From: Solobacterium sp. UBA636
Lineage (GTDB): Bacteria; Bacillota_I; Bacilli_A; Erysipelotrichales; Erysipelotrichaceae
Direction of reading: 5' to 3'
Assembly: GCA_002299675.1 (NCBI GenBank)
Contig: DBOW01000126.1
Span: forward strand, 1-18,657
DNA: 18,657 nucleotides
Under the pieces are notes generated by a model. That model made no database searches. It was not told the DNA's origin and saw nothing but the letters and a program-made list of their open reading frames with translations. A program made the position numbers and the translations under genes. Shown here one piece after another: positions 15,953-18,657 of this stretch; the stretch's first letter is position 1; every line of letters begins with the position of its first letter.

Positions 15953-16790
15953 CGTCTGGATATTTCTTATAAGCACCCTGTTTCTTTTTATTGGCCTTAT
16001 AGTCTTCTGTATTTCTCTTCTGTTAAATGAAACAAAACCAGAAATAAATACGACAGAAAACAATCCGATTATCAGTGATTCCACTGACGAAGAATATAAA
16101 GACTTTCTCACTTTCAAAACATTAAGCCCCATCTACCTGAACAGCAGCGACAAAGCATACAGCTATGATGATGGAAACTATAAATCGATACTTATTGCCG
16201 ATATATCTAAATTTGACAGCGATATAGATTTCAATGAACTGAAAAATATCGGTGTGGAAGGCGTAATGATTAGAGTGCTATGGCGTGGCTATACCGAGGG
16301 TGGCATCTACATTGATGAACTTTTCGAGGAACATTATAAAAACGCCAAGGCTGCCGGACTGAAAGTTGGCTATTATGTATTTTCCCAGGCACTCAACGAA
16401 GATGAAGCTAAACAGGAAGCCGATATTCTTTTAGCCAATATAGAAAACAGGGACTGTGATCTTTTTATCTGTTATGACTATGAATCACCTGGCGCTGAAG
16501 AAGGAAGAATTCATCCTCTGACTAAAGAAGAAAGGACAAAACATGCCCTGTACTTCTGTGACTACATAAAGGAAATGGGCTATAAGCCCATTGTCTATGC
16601 CAACAATGACTGGGCCTTAAATTATTACGATATAGAAACAATTGCCTCAAGCTATCCAGTCTGGTATGCCCAGTATACAGACAGTCCCGATTTCCCGGTG
16701 AAAGTGCTGCTGTGGCAATATACCGACAGCTATAAAATGGAAGGAGTCAGCAAACCCATAGATATGAATCTTATGCTGGTAAAAAAATGA
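15930..16790 (+). CDS. Membrane-anchored GH25 muramidase
   Basis: A 286-aa protein with one N-terminal membrane segment (about 10-32, uncleaved anchor likely), a short acidic linker and a GH25 (Chalaropsis-type lysozyme) domain from about 86. GH25 features: IADIS with D91 at strand 1, VMIRVLWRGYTEGG (112-125), KVGYYVFSQA (145-154), the catalytic pair in YDYE (D183, E185), KPIVYANN (219-226), VWYAQYTD (244-251) and LLWQYTD (260-266) with D278 near the end. It would cut the MurNAc-GlcNAc bond on the outer face of the membrane. The start is TTG at 15930, supported by GGAAGGAA nine bases upstream. It overlaps the upstream gene by 23 bp and the ApbE gene by 4 nt (ATGA). No cell-wall binding repeats are present. 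Confidence 0.9.
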   Translation: MKKLKEYSVWIFLISTLFLFIGLIVFCISLLLNETKPEINTTENNPIISDSTDEEYKDFLTFKTLSPIYLNSSDKAYSYDDGNYKSILIADISKFDSDIDFNELKNIGVEGVMIRVLWRGYTEGGIYIDELFEEHYKNAKAAGLKVGYYVFSQALNEDEAKQEADILLANIENRDCDLFICYDYESPGAEEGRIHPLTKEERTKHALYFCDYIKEMGYKPIVYANNDWALNYYDIETIASSYPVWYAQYTDSPDFPVKVLLWQYTDSYKMEGVSKPIDMNLMLVKK

Positions 16791-17899
16791 AAAAAATACT
16801 GCTTATCTTATTAACAATAATTCTGTTGTCAGGCTGTACAGAATCTGAAAACAGTAATACATATACACCGCATAAACAGACAACCTACCTTGGTGTAATC
16901 ACTGATAAATATGGTGATATGGTTATACCATTAAATACCGATGTCTTTATCATAACCACCAATGACAAAACCAAGGATGAAATGATTAAGGATTTTAATA
17001 ATACCGTAGTCAATTATCACAAGCTCTTTGATTCTCATCATGATTATGAGAATATCAACAACATCAAAACCATTAATGACAATTATGGCAAAGAAGCAGT
17101 AAAAGTAGATAAAGAAATTATCGAAATACTTAAATCGGCCATCAAGATATCAAATGAAACCGATGGCTACTTCAATCCAACCATGGGTTCCATCTCGGAT
17201 GTCTGGAAAGATCTGTTTAATGAAGCGCATATCAACTCTGATCCGGATCCTCTGGAAGTCGAATCAGCCATGGCCTGTGTGCTGTCTAATGATGAATTAA
17301 GTGAATATATTGTCATCGATGAAACAAATTCGACAGTCGAGCTGAAGAAACTGGACAGATGCTCATCCAGGGTTGAAATAGATCTGGGGGCCTATTCCAA
17401 GGGCTATGTGCTTGATAAAGCCTATGAGTCACTGCTTAAGTTTGAATCAGGATTCATGCTGTCGGCTGGATCAAGCTCAATTATTACCTACGTACCAGAT
17501 AATGCGATCGACTTACACTTCTCTATCGGTATTACCAATCCAAACAATACCTCAGATATGCTGGAAGCTCTGCAGGTTGACAATAAAGCCATATCTTCTT
17601 CTGGTGACTATCAGCAGTACTTCATCAATGAAGAAGGTGTAAGAAGACACCACATTCTCAATCCTTTTACCGGCTACAGTGAAAATACCTTCAGAGGCAT
17701 AACACTGATTGCCGACTCTAATGGTGGTCTTCTTGATGCTCTGTCTACTTCTATTTATTCTTTAAAGGAAGAAAATGTAGAAACCCTTATACAAAAGATG
17801 GAAGCTGAATACAAACTTAATATCGAAAAGATTCTGATTCAGGATGATGAAAACGGAAACCTGAAGCTGAATAATGATGAATCAATAGTCTTTAAATAA
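16787..17899 (+). CDS. apbE: FAD:protein FMN transferase lipoprotein (ApbE family)
   Basis: Exported enzyme that splits FAD and attaches FMN to a threonine of a flavoprotein. The 370-aa protein has lipobox LLSGC with C17, then ApbE features: an ISNETDGYFNPTMG segment (121-134), EIDLGAYSKGYVLDKA (197-212), a weak match to the GG-loop in MLSAGSSS (224-231), AISSSGDYQQYF (268-279), HILNPFTGY (289-297) and the metal-binding DALSTSIYSL (317-326). Its ATG overlaps the GH25 stop as ATGA. No target flavoprotein (RnfG, NqrC, PplA-like) lies in the window. Family standard GG-type residues are partly replaced by serines (AGSSS), which could reduce or alter activity. The gene ends six bases before an intrinsic terminator. 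Confidence 0.88.
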   Translation: MKKILLILLTIILLSGCTESENSNTYTPHKQTTYLGVITDKYGDMVIPLNTDVFIITTNDKTKDEMIKDFNNTVVNYHKLFDSHHDYENINNIKTINDNYGKEAVKVDKEIIEILKSAIKISNETDGYFNPTMGSISDVWKDLFNEAHINSDPDPLEVESAMACVLSNDELSEYIVIDETNSTVELKKLDRCSSRVEIDLGAYSKGYVLDKAYESLLKFESGFMLSAGSSSIITYVPDNAIDLHFSIGITNPNNTSDMLEALQVDNKAISSSGDYQQYFINEEGVRRHHILNPFTGYSENTFRGITLIADSNGGLLDALSTSIYSLKEENVETLIQKMEAEYKLNIEKILIQDDENGNLKLNNDESIVFK

Positions 17900-17905
17900 C
17901 AGTTA

Positions 17906-17934
17906 ACCCCAGCTACTACAGCTGGGGTATTTTT
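17906..17934 (+). terminator. Intrinsic terminator after apbE
   Basis: Perfect 9-bp stem ACCCCAGCT / AGCTGGGGT around a 5-nt loop, then a T-run (17930-17934). It ends the plus-strand 143-aa/GH25/ApbE operon and lies 12 bases from the stop of the convergent gene. The opposite strand lacks a T-run, so it works mainly in the plus direction. Confidence 0.92.
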
Positions 17935-17945
17935 GATATTACCTT

Positions 17946-18593
17946 TTATGAAGTGATTCTCTTTAGCCCACCATCTAACGTTAAAGAAAAGCGTTTTCTA
18001 TTATTCTCTAAAAATTTAACAATCGAACAGTCTTCCTTCATATATATAAGCTCACTGAATACATCTTTGCCAGTAGAAGAAAAAATAAAAATTACTCTTT
18101 CGTAGCTTGAACCTTGTGCAACAAGTTCATTTCGATTGCTTCTTGCGTTGTTCCTTTTATCAAATTCTAATGTAAAACGAGATTGATTATTTCTAAGTGC
18201 ATACTTAAACGATCTAGTAGAAGTGGATGGTTTATCGATAACAAGATTCTGGCCATCAATTCTGTTTTCAACAAAATTTTTTAAGGATAACAGATTAGTA
18301 AGTTTTTTTATTATAGTTTTATAAGTGTGAGTCTGAACGCCAGCAATGTTTTCTATTCTAAAAGTTCTATTCCTGCACATGGAGAAAAACCTCGGTATTA
18401 GACCAGGCTGAGACAAAGTAATACCCGACAAGTGCAAAAAATCTTCATCAAAAAAGAAACCACTGTAACAATTATTGAATTCTGTCACGAATAAATACTC
18501 TTTATTCATACACTTCGCATATTCATCAGCAGCGTCATAAAGCAATTCTAATATCCTTAGTTTTCTAACGTTATTCAATTGAAAATCATTCAT
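17946..18593 (-). CDS. PBECR4-like putative nuclease, standalone
   Basis: A 215-aa cytosolic-looking protein. The N-terminal half resembles the PBECR4 domain, a BECR-fold (barnase/EndoU/RelE-like) putative RNase first described in phage and conjugative-element polyvalent proteins: an amphipathic start helix (11-27), KEYLFVTEF (32-40), FFFDEDFLHLSGI (47-59), then FFSMCRNRTFRIENI (69-83) and a helix KTIIKKLTNLLSL. The C-terminal half has beta strands (ERVIFIFSS, FSELIYMKE). No antitoxin, transposase or phage gene is adjacent. The ATG at 18593 is the first possible start in the frame after a stop codon, but no ribosome site is well spaced: GAGGA lies 16 bases upstream inside a hairpin. Family match is by eye and moderately secure; the biochemical activity is inference. 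Confidence 0.65.
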   Translation of the reverse strand: MNDFQLNNVRKLRILELLYDAADEYAKCMNKEYLFVTEFNNCYSGFFFDEDFLHLSGITLSQPGLIPRFFSMCRNRTFRIENIAGVQTHTYKTIIKKLTNLLSLKNFVENRIDGQNLVIDKPSTSTRSFKYALRNNQSRFTLEFDKRNNARSNRNELVAQGSSYERVIFIFSSTGKDVFSELIYMKEDCSIVKFLENNRKRFSLTLDGGLKRITS

Positions 18594-18602
18594 AAGTTCT
18601 AT

Positions 18603-18624
18603 AAAAAAATCCTCATTAAGAGGA
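18603..18624 (-). terminator. Weak hairpin with T-run upstream of the PBECR4-like gene
   Basis: On the minus strand TCCTC, a TTAAT loop and GAGGA (18624-18610) form a 5-bp stem followed by seven T (18609-18603). It could be the terminator of a gene beyond the window edge, or a leader hairpin that hides the GAGGA sequence in front of the next gene. Positions 18625-18657 show nothing further. Confidence 0.4.
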
Positions 18625-18657
18625 ATAAACTGGTTTTATCGTGGTTGTCACGCTGGG

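Noticed and set aside
15638..16132. 164-codon open frame on the minus strand across the 143-aa and GH25 genes
   Set aside because: Long, but antisense to two overlapping genes, one of them clearly GH25. It has no start context or family features.

Overview
The window looks like core chromosome of a low-GC, AT-rich Gram-positive bacterium (Bacillota). The evidence is hprK next to lgt and a PpaX-type HAD phosphatase, three lipobox proteins, Shine-Dalgarno leaders of the AGGAGG type, and a CRP/FNR protein without a visible cAMP pocket. Compact gene packing and this gene set would fit an Erysipelotrichales-like lineage, but that placement is inference. No tRNA, rRNA, CRISPR array, transposase or insertion sequence was seen. 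Gaps between genes are all under about 100 bases.

Layout: upp (uracil salvage) lies on the minus strand with its own promoter and terminator. Upstream of it, also on the minus strand, is a tightly overlapping block folC-uvrA-hprK-lgt/HAD (7204 down to 775), ending in a strong intrinsic terminator. Its most unusual gene is a fusion of prolipoprotein diacylglyceryl transferase with a PpaX-like HAD phosphatase. ung is divergent from folC across only 26 bp. Then comes a minus-strand operon of ABC substrate-binding lipoprotein, ABC permease and EamA exporter, with no ATPase. It is divergent from a small CRP/FNR-family regulator, and the 68-bp gap between them carries a perfect TGTGA-N6-TCACA palindrome placed for activation on one side and autorepression on the other.

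murD, a small membrane protein, udp (uridine phosphorylase) and a DUF885 metallopeptidase-like lipoprotein form a second minus-strand operon (15482 to 11071). Divergent from it is a plus-strand operon: an unknown 143-aa protein, a membrane-anchored GH25 muramidase and an ApbE flavin-transferase lipoprotein, ended by an intrinsic terminator. A PBECR4-like putative nuclease gene on the minus strand closes the window.

How the genes work together: Udp releases uracil from uridine and Upp turns uracil into UMP, while Ung releases uracil from DNA, so three uracil-handling enzymes lie within 14 kb. HprK phosphorylates HPr and dephosphorylates it by phosphorolysis, which makes pyrophosphate; a PpaX-like domain encoded by the next gene could remove it. 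Lgt would lipidate the three lipoproteins seen here (SBP, DUF885, ApbE). MurD makes peptidoglycan precursor and the GH25 protein cuts peptidoglycan. Three divergent gene pairs have AT-rich shared promoters with back-to-back -10 boxes, and several of the genes they drive appear to have very short or no leaders.
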